64,000 bases of DNA. Source: Hahella sp. KA22 (GTDB lineage Bacteria > Pseudomonadota > Gammaproteobacteria > Pseudomonadales > Oleiphilaceae). Below, in pieces: positions 39,688 to 50,668 of this stretch. The notes under the pieces were generated by a model. It saw only the letters and a list, made by a program, of their open reading frames with translations, was not told the DNA's origin and ran no database searches. Position numbers and translations under genes: made by a program. The DNA lies in NCBI RefSeq assembly GCF_004135205.1, contig NZ_CP035490.1, positions 2,559,501 to 2,623,500 of the forward strand, read 5' to 3'. Each line of letters opens with the position of its first letter. Positions within the stretch are counted from its first letter, which is position 1.

Positions 39688-42528
39688 ATGCACGAAAGCA
39701 CGATGGAGCAGCTGTGGCGGACTTCCCATTTGGCAGGTGGGAACTTTGCCTATGTTGAGCAACTCTATGAGACCTATCTCACCGATCCTAACGGCATACC
39801 CCAGGCCTGGCGTGAGTATTTCGACAAACTGCCAAAAGAGGAAGGACTGCCCAGTCAGGACATCCCTCACTCGGTCATTAAAGAGCAGTTCCTGAAACTG
39901 TCGCGCAGACGCGCAGCGGCTGTCGAAGCCAGTCCAACATCGTTGGTCAGCACTGAGCATGAACGTAAACAGGTCAAGGTGCTGCAGCTGATTAACACCT
40001 ACCGTTTTCGTGGACATCAAAAAGCCAAACTGGACCCTCTTAACCTGATGGTGCGTGAGCATGTCGCGGATTTGGAGTTGGAATATCACGGCTTGACCCG
40101 AGCGGACCTGGACACTGTATTCCAGACTGGTTCATTGTGCTTCGGCGTAGAGACCATGACCTTCGGCGAAATTATTCGCGGTTTGGAGTTTACGTACTGC
40201 GATACCGTCGGCGCCGAATACATGCATATCGTTAACACTGAAGAAAAACGCTGGGTTCAGCAGCGTCTTGAATCGGTGCGCTCGCATCCTGTATATGAGA
40301 AAGAGCGTCGCTATCACCTGTTGGAAAGATTGAACGCGGCGGAAGGTCTCGAAAAATACTTATCTTCACGTTATCCAGGCACCAAGCGCTTTGGCCTTGA
40401 AGGCGGCGAGAGCTTGATTCCTCTGCTGGATGAGTTGATCCAGAGAGCGGGCAGCTACGGAGCCAAAGAAATCGTCATCGGTATGGCGCACCGTGGTCGT
40501 CTCAACGTGTTAGTCAACACCCTGGGTAAAAACCCCAAAGCCTTGTTTGATGAATTCGAAGGCAAGCGTCTGTCTGATGAAGGCTCCGGCGACGTGAAAT
40601 ATCACCAGGGCTTCTCTTCCAACGTTCTGACTCCAGGCGGCGAGGTCCACTTGGCGTTGGCGTTCAACCCTTCACACCTGGAAATCGTTTCTCCCGTTGT
40701 GGAAGGCTCTGTAAGAGCGCGGCAGGATCGTCGTGACGATACTGCTGGCGATGCGGTTGTGCCTGTGATCATGCACGGCGACGCAGCGTTCGCTGGCCAG
40801 GGCGTAGTGATGGAAACGTTCCAGATGAGCCAGACCCGTGGCTACGGCGTTGGCGGAACGGTCCACATCATCATTAATAACCAGGTCGGATTCACTACTC
40901 ACCGCCGTGAAGACGCGCGTTCCACTGAGTATTGCACCGACGTTGCGAAAATGGTTCAAGCGCCGATTTTCCACGTTAACGGCGATGATCCTGAAGCAGT
41001 TCTGTTCGTTACACAGGTGGCGATGGATTACCGCAACACCTTTAAGAAAGATGTGGTTATCGACCTGTTGTGCTACCGCCGCCGCGGTCACAACGAAGCG
41101 GATGAGCCTTCTGCGACTCAGCCGTTGATGTATCAGTGCATCAAAAGCCTGCCAACCACCCGCCAGATTTACGCTCAGCGGCTGATTAACGAAGGCGTTA
41201 TCACCGAGGAAGAATCCGCTCGCCTGGAAAACGAATATCGCGATCTGCTGGATAAAGGCGATCACGTCGTTAAAAGCTTGGTGAAAGAGCCTAATAAAGA
41301 GCTGTTTGTTGACTGGTCTCCCTACCTGGGCCACAAATGGACAGCCAAGTGCAAGACTGGCATCAGTCTTAAAACGCTGCAGAAGCTCGGCCGGAAAATG
41401 GATGTGCTGCCTGACGGATTCGTGCCTCAGCGTCAGGTCTCCAAAATCTTGGAAGACCGCAAGAAAATGACCCAAAGCGCCATGCCGGTGAACTGGGGTT
41501 ACGCAGAAGTTATGGCGTATGCGACCTTGTTGCATGAGGGCCATAGCATACGTCTGACCGGTCAGGATGTTGGTCGCGGCACTTTCTCCCATAGACATGC
41601 TGTTCTTCACAATCAGAAGGATGGCGGTTTGCATATTCCGTTACAGCATTTGGCGGAAGGTCAGCCGGTATTCGATATCTACGACTCCTACCTCTCTGAA
41701 GAGGCGGTGTTGGCGTTCGAATATGGCTACGCGACGACTAACCCGAAAACCCTGGTGATTTGGGAGGCTCAGTTCGGCGACTTCGCTAACGGCGCCCAGG
41801 TTGTTATCGACCAGTTCATCACCAGTGGCGAGCACAAGTGGGGCCGTCTGTGCGGTCTGACCATGTTGCTGCCGCACGGCTATGAAGGGCAGGGACCAGA
41901 GCACTCTTCAGCGCGTCTGGAGCGTTATCTGCAGTTGTGCGCTGAGCACAATATCCAGGTTTGCGTGCCGACCACGCCAGCGCAGGTGTTCCATATGCTG
42001 CGTCGTCAGGTTAAGCGCCCGCTGCGTAAACCTCTGGTGGCGATGAGTCCTAAGAGTCTGCTGCGCCATAAAGACGCGGTCTCTACGGTTGAGGAGCTTG
42101 CCGAAGGACACTTCCACACAGTCCTTGGCGAGATCGACGACCATATCGATCCGAAGCAGGTTCGTCGGGTCATTATGTGTAGCGGTAAGGTGTATTACGA
42201 CTTGTTGGATAAGCGTCGTAATGAAAACATACAGGACGTGGCGATTATCCGCATAGAGCAGTTGTACCCGTTCCCCGAAGACGATCTGGAAGAAGTTTTG
42301 TCAGCGTACAAGAAGTTGACCAATATCGTCTGGTGTCAGGAAGAGCCAATGAACCAGGGCGCCTGGTACTGCAGTCAGCACCATATGCGTAACGTCCTCG
42401 CGAAGACGCACCCGAAACTCTATCTCGAGTACGCTGGACGTCCAGGCTCCGCCGCTCCTGCTGCGGGCTATGGCCATGTCCATGCGGAAGAGCAAGCTAA
42501 ATTAGTTAACGATGCCTTTACTATTTAA
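39688..42528 (+). CDS. sucA: 2-oxoglutarate dehydrogenase E1 component
   Basis: 946 residues, thiamine-diphosphate enzyme that decarboxylates 2-oxoglutarate. The N-terminal helix region LWRTSHLAGGNFAYVEQLYE is typical of E1o. KEIVIGMAHRGRLNVLVNTL and HINGDD-like HVNGDDPEAVLFVTQ mark the ThDP domain, with CYRRRGHNEADEPS. The pyrimidine domain has GQDVGRGTFSHRHAVLHNQK. AAGGCGAG precedes the ATG. Forms the OGDH complex with the two genes that follow. Confidence 0.98.
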   Translation: MHESTMEQLWRTSHLAGGNFAYVEQLYETYLTDPNGIPQAWREYFDKLPKEEGLPSQDIPHSVIKEQFLKLSRRRAAAVEASPTSLVSTEHERKQVKVLQLINTYRFRGHQKAKLDPLNLMVREHVADLELEYHGLTRADLDTVFQTGSLCFGVETMTFGEIIRGLEFTYCDTVGAEYMHIVNTEEKRWVQQRLESVRSHPVYEKERRYHLLERLNAAEGLEKYLSSRYPGTKRFGLEGGESLIPLLDELIQRAGSYGAKEIVIGMAHRGRLNVLVNTLGKNPKALFDEFEGKRLSDEGSGDVKYHQGFSSNVLTPGGEVHLALAFNPSHLEIVSPVVEGSVRARQDRRDDTAGDAVVPVIMHGDAAFAGQGVVMETFQMSQTRGYGVGGTVHIIINNQVGFTTHRREDARSTEYCTDVAKMVQAPIFHVNGDDPEAVLFVTQVAMDYRNTFKKDVVIDLLCYRRRGHNEADEPSATQPLMYQCIKSLPTTRQIYAQRLINEGVITEEESARLENEYRDLLDKGDHVVKSLVKEPNKELFVDWSPYLGHKWTAKCKTGISLKTLQKLGRKMDVLPDGFVPQRQVSKILEDRKKMTQSAMPVNWGYAEVMAYATLLHEGHSIRLTGQDVGRGTFSHRHAVLHNQKDGGLHIPLQHLAEGQPVFDIYDSYLSEEAVLAFEYGYATTNPKTLVIWEAQFGDFANGAQVVIDQFITSGEHKWGRLCGLTMLLPHGYEGQGPEHSSARLERYLQLCAEHNIQVCVPTTPAQVFHMLRRQVKRPLRKPLVAMSPKSLLRHKDAVSTVEELAEGHFHTVLGEIDDHIDPKQVRRVIMCSGKVYYDLLDKRRNENIQDVAIIRIEQLYPFPEDDLEEVLSAYKKLTNIVWCQEEPMNQGAWYCSQHHMRNVLAKTHPKLYLEYAGRPGSAAPAAGYGHVHAEEQAKLVNDAFTI

Positions 42529-42559
42529 ACAGGCGCTTAGTTAGTACAAAGGATAAAAG

Positions 42560-43795
42560 ATGGCGATCGAAATTAAAGCTCCTACTTTCCCAGAGTCCGT
42601 CGCGGACGGCGTAGTGGCGACTTGGCATAAAAAACCTGGGGAATCCGTGGCTAGGGACGAGCTACTGGTCGATATCGAGACGGATAAAGTGGTGCTCGAG
42701 GTTGTAGCGCCTGCAGCTGGCGTCATTGAGAAAGTTCTCAAAGGCGAAGGCGAGACGGTGCTTAGCGAAGAAGTTATTGCAGTATTTAAAGAAGGCGCGG
42801 CTGGAACGGCTGCGCCTGCTGCAGCGGAAGAAAAGCCACAGGCTGCTCCTGCGGCGACTGAAGCCAAGGCTGGTCAGGAAGCGATTCTGAGCCCATCCGC
42901 GCGCAAAATGGCGGAAGAGAACAACCTGAATCCTTCTGACATTCAGGGCACGGGTAAAGGCGGTAGAGTGACTAAGGAAGACGTGATTAACCACTTGTCT
43001 TCCAACACTACCAGCGTTACTGCTGAAGTGAAGTCCTCCGCTCAACCGGCAGCGGCGCCGACTATGCCTGCTATCGACTCTCCAGCGGGAGCGCGCCCAG
43101 AGAAACGCGTGCCGATGACTCGTCTGCGCGCCAGCATCGCGCGTCGTCTGCTGGATGCTCAGCATAACTCTGCAATGCTGACTACCTTCAACGAAGTCAA
43201 CATGAAGCCGATCATGGATCTGCGTAAGCAATACAAAGATCTGTTCGAGAAGCGTCATAACGGCGTGAAGCTGGGCTTCATGTCCTTCTTCGTTAAAGCG
43301 GCTTGTGAAGCGTTGAAGCGTTTCCCTGCTGTGAACGCCTCCATCGATGGCAACGACATCGTTTACCACGGTTATCAGGACGTTGGCGTAGCCGTATCCA
43401 CTGAGCGCGGTCTGGTTGTGCCTATCCTGCGCGATGCGGATCAAATGGGTCTGGCGGAAATTGAATCCACCATCGGCGACTTCGGTAAGAAGGCGCGCGA
43501 CGGCAAGCTGTCAATCGAAGACATGACTGGCGGAACGTTCACCATTTCCAATGGCGGCGTTTTCGGTTCATTGATGTCCACGCCGATCCTGAACCCGCCG
43601 CAAACCGCTATTATGGGTATGCACAAAATCCAGGAGCGTCCGATGGCTGTAAATGGCCAAGTGGTGATTCTGCCGATGATGTACCTGGCGCTGTCATACG
43701 ACCACCGCATGATCGACGGAAAGGAAGCGGTACAGTTTTTGGTGACTATCAAGGATCTGCTGGAAGATCCTGCGCGGATTCTGCTGGATATCTAA
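42560..43795 (+). CDS. sucB: Dihydrolipoyl succinyltransferase (OGDH E2)
   Basis: 411 residues. One lipoyl domain with Lys43 in [15 protein letters not shown], an Ala/Pro-rich linker, an E3-binding domain ([15 protein letters not shown] then [13 protein letters not shown]), a second linker, and the C-terminal acyltransferase with [17 protein letters not shown], where His is catalytic. Starts 31 bases after sucA, in operon with it. Confidence 0.98.
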   Translation: MAIEIKAPTFPESVADGVVATWHKKPGESVARDELLVDIETDKVVLEVVAPAAGVIEKVLKGEGETVLSEEVIAVFKEGAAGTAAPAAAEEKPQAAPAATEAKAGQEAILSPSARKMAEENNLNPSDIQGTGKGGRVTKEDVINHLSSNTTSVTAEVKSSAQPAAAPTMPAIDSPAGARPEKRVPMTRLRASIARRLLDAQHNSAMLTTFNEVNMKPIMDLRKQYKDLFEKRHNGVKLGFMSFFVKAACEALKRFPAVNASIDGNDIVYHGYQDVGVAVSTERGLVVPILRDADQMGLAEIESTIGDFGKKARDGKLSIEDMTGGTFTISNGGVFGSLMSTPILNPPQTAIMGMHKIQERPMAVNGQVVILPMMYLALSYDHRMIDGKEAVQFLVTIKDLLEDPARILLDI

Positions 43796-43816
43796 TTCAG
43801 CGCTTTCGCCGCCGAG

Positions 43817-43871
43817 TTTTCCGGCGCGTCATGCTCCCTCCGCGCGGTTGCGGAGGGGCATTGTCGGAAAA
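43817..43871 (+). promoter_or_regulatory. Nested hairpin between sucB and lpdG
   Basis: Outer arms TTTTCCG (43817-43823) and CGGAAAA (43865-43871) enclose an 8-bp stem CCCTCCGC (43836-43843)/GCGGAGGG (43850-43857) with loop GCGGTT. No T run follows. A differential stability or pausing structure in the operon is plausible. Confidence 0.5.
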
Positions 43872-43893
43872 TCTTTTATGTACCTATAACTAA

Positions 43894-45342
<1,449 letters not shown>

Positions 45343-45350
45343 GGCTGAAT

Positions 45351-45380
45351 AAGGAGGGGATTGCCCCTCCTTTTGTTTTG
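45351..45380 (+). terminator. Terminator after lpdG
   Basis: AAGGAGGGG (45351-45359) pairs with CCCCTCCTT (45364-45372) around ATTG, then TTGTTTTG. This separates sucAB-lpdG from sucCD. Confidence 0.85.
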
Positions 45381-45540
45381 AGAGCGTCGGGAAGGAGCGC
45401 GACCGCCCCTTCGGCGAACGCGGCGTAGGTGAGACGTCAAAGCGTCTGGCCGGCCGTCGTTGAAGAGACAGGGCGCCAAAACTGGGCTCTCGATTTAAAG
45501 AGTGTGTTAGAGAGGTCACCTAAGCGGACATGGCGCAGTT

Positions 45541-45661
45541 TTGCGCGCAGGCTGAGAAGTTTGAGTCTCATGCTGGAAGCCTGCTCGCGAGAACGTGAAA
45601 CGTTGTGCTCGTTTGCACGGTGGTAAATAAGTCGAAAGCTGACTAAAAAGCGGAAAACGTT
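45541..45661 (+). promoter_or_regulatory. Structured leader upstream of sucC
   Basis: GCAGGCT (45547-45553) pairs with AGCCTGC (45578-45584); inside, GAGA (45554-45557) pairs with TCTC (45566-45569). The outer stem can extend through flanking GCG bases on both sides. A second hairpin GTGC-TCGTTT-GCAC lies at 45605-45618. A sucC leader motif has been described in gammaproteobacteria as far as I recall; whether this is that motif is untested. Confidence 0.5.
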
Positions 45662-46828
45662 ATGAATCTTCATGAGTATCAAGCTAAGCAACTCTTTGCG
45701 GACTATGGTCTGCCCGTCTCCAAGGGCTTTGCCTGTGAGTCCGCACAAGAGGCCATGTCTGCCGCTGACTCCATTGGCGGAAGCCAGTGGGTGGTTAAAG
45801 CGCAGGTTCACGCAGGCGGCCGCGGTAAAGCGGGTGGCGTTAAGTTAGTATCTTCCAAGGAAGAGATTAAGGCATTTGCTGAGAAGTGGCTTGGTCATAA
45901 TCTGGTAACCTATCAGACAGACGAGAAAGGTCAGCCTGTTAACAAGATTCTGGTTGAGTCCTGCACTGACATCGATCAGGAACTGTACCTGGGCGCGGTA
46001 ATGGATCGCGGCACGCGTCGCATCGTGTTCATGGCGTCTACCGAAGGCGGCGTTGAAATCGAGAAAGTCGCTGAAGAGACTCCTGAAAAAATCCTGAAAG
46101 CTGTTATCGACCCGCTGGTGGGCGCACAGCCTTACCAAGCGCGTGAACTTGCGTTCGCACTGGGTCTGAACAGCGATCAGGTCAAGCAGTTCACCAAAAT
46201 TTTCCTGGGCTTGGCGAAATTGTTCCAAGACTTGGATCTGGCGCTTCTGGAAGTGAACCCGCTGGTTATCACTAAAGATGGCAATCTGCACTGTCTGGAC
46301 GCGAAAGTGGTTGTAGACGGCAACGCTCTGTACCGTCAGCCGCGCATTCGCGACATGCACGACCCTTCGCAGGAAGATCCGCGCGAAGCTCACGCAGCCA
46401 AGTGGGAACTGAACTATGTTGCGCTGGAAGGCAACATCGGCTGTATGGTTAACGGCGCAGGCCTGGCCATGGGCACCATGGACATCGTTAAGCTGCACGG
46501 CGGCGCGCCCGCTAACTTCCTGGATGTAGGCGGCGGCGCGACTAAAGAGCGTGTTACTGAAGCGTTCAAAATCATTCTCTCCGACGACAACGTAAAAGCG
46601 GTTCTGGTCAACATTTTCGGCGGCATCGTTCGTTGCGACCTGATTGCTGACGGCATCATCGGCGCTGTAGAAGAAGTTGGCGTCAAGATTCCTGTGGTCG
46701 TACGTCTGGAAGGCAACAACGCCGAGCTGGGCGCTAAGAAACTTGCCGACAGCGGGTTGAACATTATCGCAGCGGAAAGTCTGACTCATGCTGCTGAAGC
46801 TGTGGTTAAAGCAGCGGAGGGTAAATAA
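45662..46828 (+). CDS. sucC: Succinyl-CoA synthetase beta subunit
   Basis: 388 residues, ATP-grasp enzyme. Begins [20 protein letters not shown], the classic start. [12 protein letters not shown] is the nucleotide part and [20 protein letters not shown] the CoA-ligase half, with [18 protein letters not shown]. Together with SucD it converts succinyl-CoA to succinate, forming ATP or GTP. The stop and the sucD start overlap (TAATG). Confidence 0.98.
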   Translation: MNLHEYQAKQLFADYGLPVSKGFACESAQEAMSAADSIGGSQWVVKAQVHAGGRGKAGGVKLVSSKEEIKAFAEKWLGHNLVTYQTDEKGQPVNKILVESCTDIDQELYLGAVMDRGTRRIVFMASTEGGVEIEKVAEETPEKILKAVIDPLVGAQPYQARELAFALGLNSDQVKQFTKIFLGLAKLFQDLDLALLEVNPLVITKDGNLHCLDAKVVVDGNALYRQPRIRDMHDPSQEDPREAHAAKWELNYVALEGNIGCMVNGAGLAMGTMDIVKLHGGAPANFLDVGGGATKERVTEAFKIILSDDNVKAVLVNIFGGIVRCDLIADGIIGAVEEVGVKIPVVVRLEGNNAELGAKKLADSGLNIIAAESLTHAAEAVVKAAEGK

Positions 46829-47703
46829 TGAGTATTTTGATCGATAAAAATACCAAGGTAATCTGCCAGGGTTTCACTGGCTCCCAGGGCACATTCCATT
46901 CTGAACAGGCGATTGCGTACGGCACCAAAATGGTTGGCGGCGTGACTCCTGGTAAAGGCGGCCAGACTCACCTGGGTTTGCCTGTGTTCAACACAGTTAA
47001 AGAAGCTGTAGAGCAAACTGGCGCGGAAGCGTCTGTTATCTACGTTCCTGCGCCTTTCTGTAAAGACTCCATCCTGGAAGCGGCAAACGCAGGCATCAAA
47101 CTGATCGTGTGCATCACTGAAGGCATTCCTACTCTGGACATGCTGGATGCAAAAGTGAAGTGCGACGAGCTGGGCGTGCGTCTGATCGGACCTAACTGCC
47201 CAGGCGTTATCACTCCTGGCGAATGCAAGATCGGCATCATGCCTGGTCACATTCACAAGCCAGGTAAAGTCGGTATCGTTTCCCGTTCCGGGACCCTGAC
47301 TTATGAAGCGGTTAAGCAAACCACCGACTTTGGTTTCGGCCAGTCCACTTGCGTGGGCATCGGCGGCGACCCGATTCCTGGCTCCAACTTCATCGACATT
47401 CTGGAAATGTTCCAGAAAGACGCTCAGACTGAAGCGATCGTCATGATCGGTGAAATCGGCGGAACAGCGGAAGAAGAGGCGGCGGAGTTCATCAAGAATA
47501 ACGTCACCAAGCCTGTTGTTTCTTACATTGCCGGCGTCACTGCGCCTGCTGGTAAGCGCATGGGTCACGCTGGCGCGATCATCGCGGGCGGCAAAGGCAC
47601 TGCGGCTGAAAAGTTTGCGGCGCTGGAGCAGGCTGGCGTTAAAACAGTTAGAAGTCTGGCCGATATCGGCAAGGCGCTGGCTGAAGTGACTGGCTGGAAA
47701 TAA
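46828..47703 (+). CDS. sucD: Succinyl-CoA synthetase alpha subunit
   Basis: 291 residues. The CoA-binding Rossmann domain contains [20 protein letters not shown]; the phosphorylated His247 lies in [35 protein letters not shown] is the conserved subunit-contact element. Operon with sucC through an overlapping start. Followed by a terminator. Confidence 0.98.
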   Translation: MSILIDKNTKVICQGFTGSQGTFHSEQAIAYGTKMVGGVTPGKGGQTHLGLPVFNTVKEAVEQTGAEASVIYVPAPFCKDSILEAANAGIKLIVCITEGIPTLDMLDAKVKCDELGVRLIGPNCPGVITPGECKIGIMPGHIHKPGKVGIVSRSGTLTYEAVKQTTDFGFGQSTCVGIGGDPIPGSNFIDILEMFQKDAQTEAIVMIGEIGGTAEEEAAEFIKNNVTKPVVSYIAGVTAPAGKRMGHAGAIIAGGKGTAAEKFAALEQAGVKTVRSLADIGKALAEVTGWK

Positions 47704-47719
47704 GTTTTCCGCCTGTCTG

Positions 47720-47750
47720 AAAAGCCGCCATATGGCGGCTTTTCTATTTT
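47720..47750 (+). terminator. Terminator of sucCD
   Basis: AAAAGCCGCC (47720-47729) and GGCGGCTTTT (47734-47743) form a perfect 10-bp stem with an ATAT loop, followed by CTATTTTG. Confidence 0.88.
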
Positions 47751-47832
47751 GTGGCGATGGTTATCGCCTTCAACCCAGTCAGTATAAAGGCTGGCATTCC
47801 ACTCCCAAATTTCACTCCCGCCCTTTTAACGC

Positions 47833-47838
47833 TATAAT
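47833..47838 (+). promoter_or_regulatory. Candidate -10 box for trpS
   Basis: A perfect TATAAT; at 17 bases upstream lies only TTTCAC (47810-47815), a weak -35. Position 81 bases before the trpS start is reasonable. Confidence 0.5.
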
Positions 47839-47918
47839 CCCACGCAATTAGACTCATTTTTGGCGTAATTTCTGACGCCGTCATAATTGGTGCTTTAATA
47901 AAAACTTGGGGAAATAAC

Positions 47919-49133
47919 TTGGCCTCTGTGGATTCGCAGCGTCGTGTGTTGTCGGGAATGCGACCGACGGGAAAACTCCATCTGGGTCATTACCATGGAG
48001 TGCTGAAAAACTGGGTGCAGTTACAGCATGAGTACGAATGTTTTTTCTTCGTCGCCGATTGGCATGCTCTGACCACTCACTATGAAACCCCTTACGACAT
48101 TGAACAGTCCGTATGGGAAATGGTGATAGACTGGCTGGCCGCGGGCATTAATCCGGGTTCAGCCACTATGTTCATACAGTCCCGTGTGCCGGAGCACGCG
48201 GAGCTGCATCTGCTTCTCTCCATGATCACGCCTTTAGGTTGGCTGGAGAGAGTGCCGACTTATAAAGATCAGCAGGAAAAACTCAAAGAAAAAGATTTGG
48301 CCACCTATGGATTCCTGGGGTATCCGTTGCTGCAAAGCGCGGATATTCTGGTCTATCGCGCGGGCTGGGTCCCGGTGGGGGCGGATCAGGTGTCCCATAT
48401 CGAGATGACGCGCGAAGTGGCGCGCCGTTTCAACCACCTTTATGGTCGTGAGCCGGGCTTTGAAGAGCAGGCGGAAGCGGCTATCAAGAGAATGGGTAAG
48501 AAGACCTCCAAATTGTATGAGAGTCTGCGCAAGCGTTACCTGGAGCAGGGCGACGCCGAGGCGCTGGAGACGGCGCGGGCGTTGCTGCGTGAGCAGCAAA
48601 ATATATCTCTTGGCGACAGGGAGCGTTTATACGGATTCCTCGAAGGCGGGGGTAAAGTTATTCTGCCCGAACCCCAGCCGTTGTTGACGCCCGAAGCGAA
48701 AATGCCGGGACTGGATGGTCAGAAGATGTCCAAGTCCTACGGCAATACGATTGGTCTGCGTGAAGACGCGGACAGTATTTCGGAAAAAGTCCGCACCATG
48801 CAGACGGACCCTCAGCGGGTGCGTCGCACGGACTCAGGCGATCCAGATAAATGCCCGGTGTGGCAGTTGCATCAGGTGTATTCCGACGAAGCCACTAAGT
48901 CCTGGGCGCAGCAAGGGTGTCGCTCCGCCGGTATCGGCTGTATTGAGTGTAAAAAGCCGGTGGCCGACGCCATCATAGAAGAACAGCGCCCAATGCGTGA
49001 GCGCGCCAAGCGCTATGAAGAAGACCCCGGACTGGTGCGCAGCATCATCGCAGAAGGTTGCGATCACGCCAGAGACGCCGCCAAGGCGACCCTGGAAGAA
49101 GTTCGCAGCGCCATAGGTCTGGCGTACGACTGA
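47919..49133 (+). CDS. trpS: Tryptophanyl-tRNA synthetase with C-terminal Cys4 motif
   Basis: 404 residues, longer than E. coli TrpS (about 334). TTG start at 47919 with GGGGAA upstream; a GTG at 47928 is an alternative. Class I signatures are HLGH at 21-24 and KMSKS at 269-273. A central insertion lies between about 173 and 239. Four cysteines occur at 312, 334, 341 and 344 (C-x21-C-x6-C-x2-C), close to the [4Fe-4S] pattern reported for Thermotoga TrpRS. It overlaps nothing; scpA begins two bases after its stop. Confidence 0.95.
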   Translation: MASVDSQRRVLSGMRPTGKLHLGHYHGVLKNWVQLQHEYECFFFVADWHALTTHYETPYDIEQSVWEMVIDWLAAGINPGSATMFIQSRVPEHAELHLLLSMITPLGWLERVPTYKDQQEKLKEKDLATYGFLGYPLLQSADILVYRAGWVPVGADQVSHIEMTREVARRFNHLYGREPGFEEQAEAAIKRMGKKTSKLYESLRKRYLEQGDAEALETARALLREQQNISLGDRERLYGFLEGGGKVILPEPQPLLTPEAKMPGLDGQKMSKSYGNTIGLREDADSISEKVRTMQTDPQRVRRTDSGDPDKCPVWQLHQVYSDEATKSWAQQGCRSAGIGCIECKKPVADAIIEEQRPMRERAKRYEEDPGLVRSIIAEGCDHARDAAKATLEEVRSAIGLAYD

Positions 49134-49135
49134 TA

Positions 49136-50014
49136 ATGCAAAACGCCGACGCCCTCTCGGACAGCCAGACAGAGCAGCTTCCGGTTCAGCAGGAGCTGCC
49201 ATTGGCGATGGTGGGGGGCAGTCCGTTTACCGAGTTGCCTTCGGACTTATATATTCCACCCGATGCGCTGGAAGTTTTCCTGGAGTCGTTTGAAGGCCCT
49301 CTGGATTTATTGCTGTATCTGATCCGTCGGCAGAATATGGATATCCTTGATATCAATGTATCGGACGTCACCCGCCAGTATATGGACTACATCCGGGTGA
49401 TGGAGGATATGCGCTTTGAGTTGGCGGCGGAGTATTTGGTGATGGCGGCGATGCTGGCGGAGATAAAATCCCGCTTCCTGTTGCCGCGGCGCAAGGACGA
49501 CGATGAGGAAGAGGACGATCCCCGTGCGGAATTGATCCGACGCCTGCAAGAGTACGAGCGTTTCAAAACAGCGGCGGAGCGTATCGATGAACTGCCGCGC
49601 ATGGATCGCGATTTCTATACGGCGAACCCGGAAATACCCAAACTGCAGCGTGAAAAAAAGCATCCGGATGTGACGCTGACGGAAGTGTTGCTGGCGTTGC
49701 AGGAAGTGCTGAAACGCTCAGAGCTGTTTGAGCATCACCAGATTGAAAAGGAGAGGCTGTCCACCCGGGAGCGCATGACCCAGGTGCTGGAAAGAGTCTC
49801 GGCGGATCACTTCACTCTGTTTACAGACTTGTTTCCTTTCGATGAAGGCAAGTTGGGAGTGGTGGTGACGTTTCTGGCGGTGCTGGAACTGGTGAAAGAG
49901 TCCTTGTTGGAATTGGTCCAGACCGAAATGTTTGGCGAAATCCATGTACGCGCCCGAGGGGAAGTGGAGAACGAACCTGAGGCGGAAACGAGCGAAGGTG
50001 ACGATGGCGGTTAA
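49136..50014 (+). CDS. scpA: Segregation and condensation protein ScpA
   Basis: 292 residues from the ATG at 49136, immediately after the trpS stop. Kleisin subunit of the SMC-ScpAB condensin. The family core reads FEGPLDLLLYLIRRQNMDIL, then MAAMLAEIKSRFLLPRR, and the C-terminal winged helix is near VVVTFLAVLELVKESLLELV. Acidic N- and C-terminal tails are present. Overlaps scpB by eleven bases. Confidence 0.95.
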   Translation: MQNADALSDSQTEQLPVQQELPLAMVGGSPFTELPSDLYIPPDALEVFLESFEGPLDLLLYLIRRQNMDILDINVSDVTRQYMDYIRVMEDMRFELAAEYLVMAAMLAEIKSRFLLPRRKDDDEEEDDPRAELIRRLQEYERFKTAAERIDELPRMDRDFYTANPEIPKLQREKKHPDVTLTEVLLALQEVLKRSELFEHHQIEKERLSTRERMTQVLERVSADHFTLFTDLFPFDEGKLGVVVTFLAVLELVKESLLELVQTEMFGEIHVRARGEVENEPEAETSEGDDGG

Positions 50015-50633
50015 TCTGACGCAGTTGATCGAGGCGATGCTGTTCGCCAGTGATAGACCCCTGACGGTAGACCAGTTGATGACGATGTTCGTCGAGGACT
50101 TTACGCCGCCGCAACGGGATGAGGTTAAGGCTGCGCTTAAAGAATTGACGGCGGTTTATGCAGATCGCGCGGTCAACCTGGTGGAAGTGGCCAGCGGTTA
50201 TCGATTCCAGGTGCGTGATGAGTTTGCGCCCTGGGTGGGCCGTCTGACGGAGGAGCGTCCGCAGCGGTACTCGCGCGCCATGTTGGAAACATTGGCGATC
50301 ATCGCTTATCGGCAGCCCATAACACGAGGCGACATTGAAGATATTCGTGGCGTGGCGGTCAGCAGCCAGATCATGAAAACGCTGCAGGAAAGAGAATGGG
50401 TGCGCGTTGTTGGCCATAAAGACGTGCCGGGCAGACCGGCGCTATTCGCCACCACACGCCAGTTTCTCGACTATTTTAATTTAAAGACATTGGATCAGTT
50501 GCCGCCCTTGGCGGAGGTCAGAAGCCTGGAAGAAATAGGCCGGGCTCTGGAACTGGATCTGCAAGCAAATGCGGCGGACGCTTCCGAAACGATGGAAGCC
50601 GATCCGCCATCCTCCGACGCCACATTGCATTGA
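50004..50633 (+). CDS. scpB: Segregation and condensation protein ScpB
   Basis: 209 residues from the ATG at 50004, inside the end of scpA, with AAGGTG upstream. Paired winged helices; the signature ALETLAIIAYRQPITRGDIE-like stretch here reads LETLAIIAYRQPITRGDIED. ScpB dimer binds ScpA. The acidic C-terminal tail is variable. Genes trpS-scpA-scpB-rluB appear to form one operon. Confidence 0.94.
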   Translation: MAVNLTQLIEAMLFASDRPLTVDQLMTMFVEDFTPPQRDEVKAALKELTAVYADRAVNLVEVASGYRFQVRDEFAPWVGRLTEERPQRYSRAMLETLAIIAYRQPITRGDIEDIRGVAVSSQIMKTLQEREWVRVVGHKDVPGRPALFATTRQFLDYFNLKTLDQLPPLAEVRSLEEIGRALELDLQANAADASETMEADPPSSDATLH

Positions 50634-50668
50634 TGTGTGCGTTGGTGATTACAGTTAAGGCGAAATAG

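Noticed and set aside
40672-41634. A 320-codon open frame antisense to sucA
   Set aside because: Complete overlap with a certain gene and no family features.
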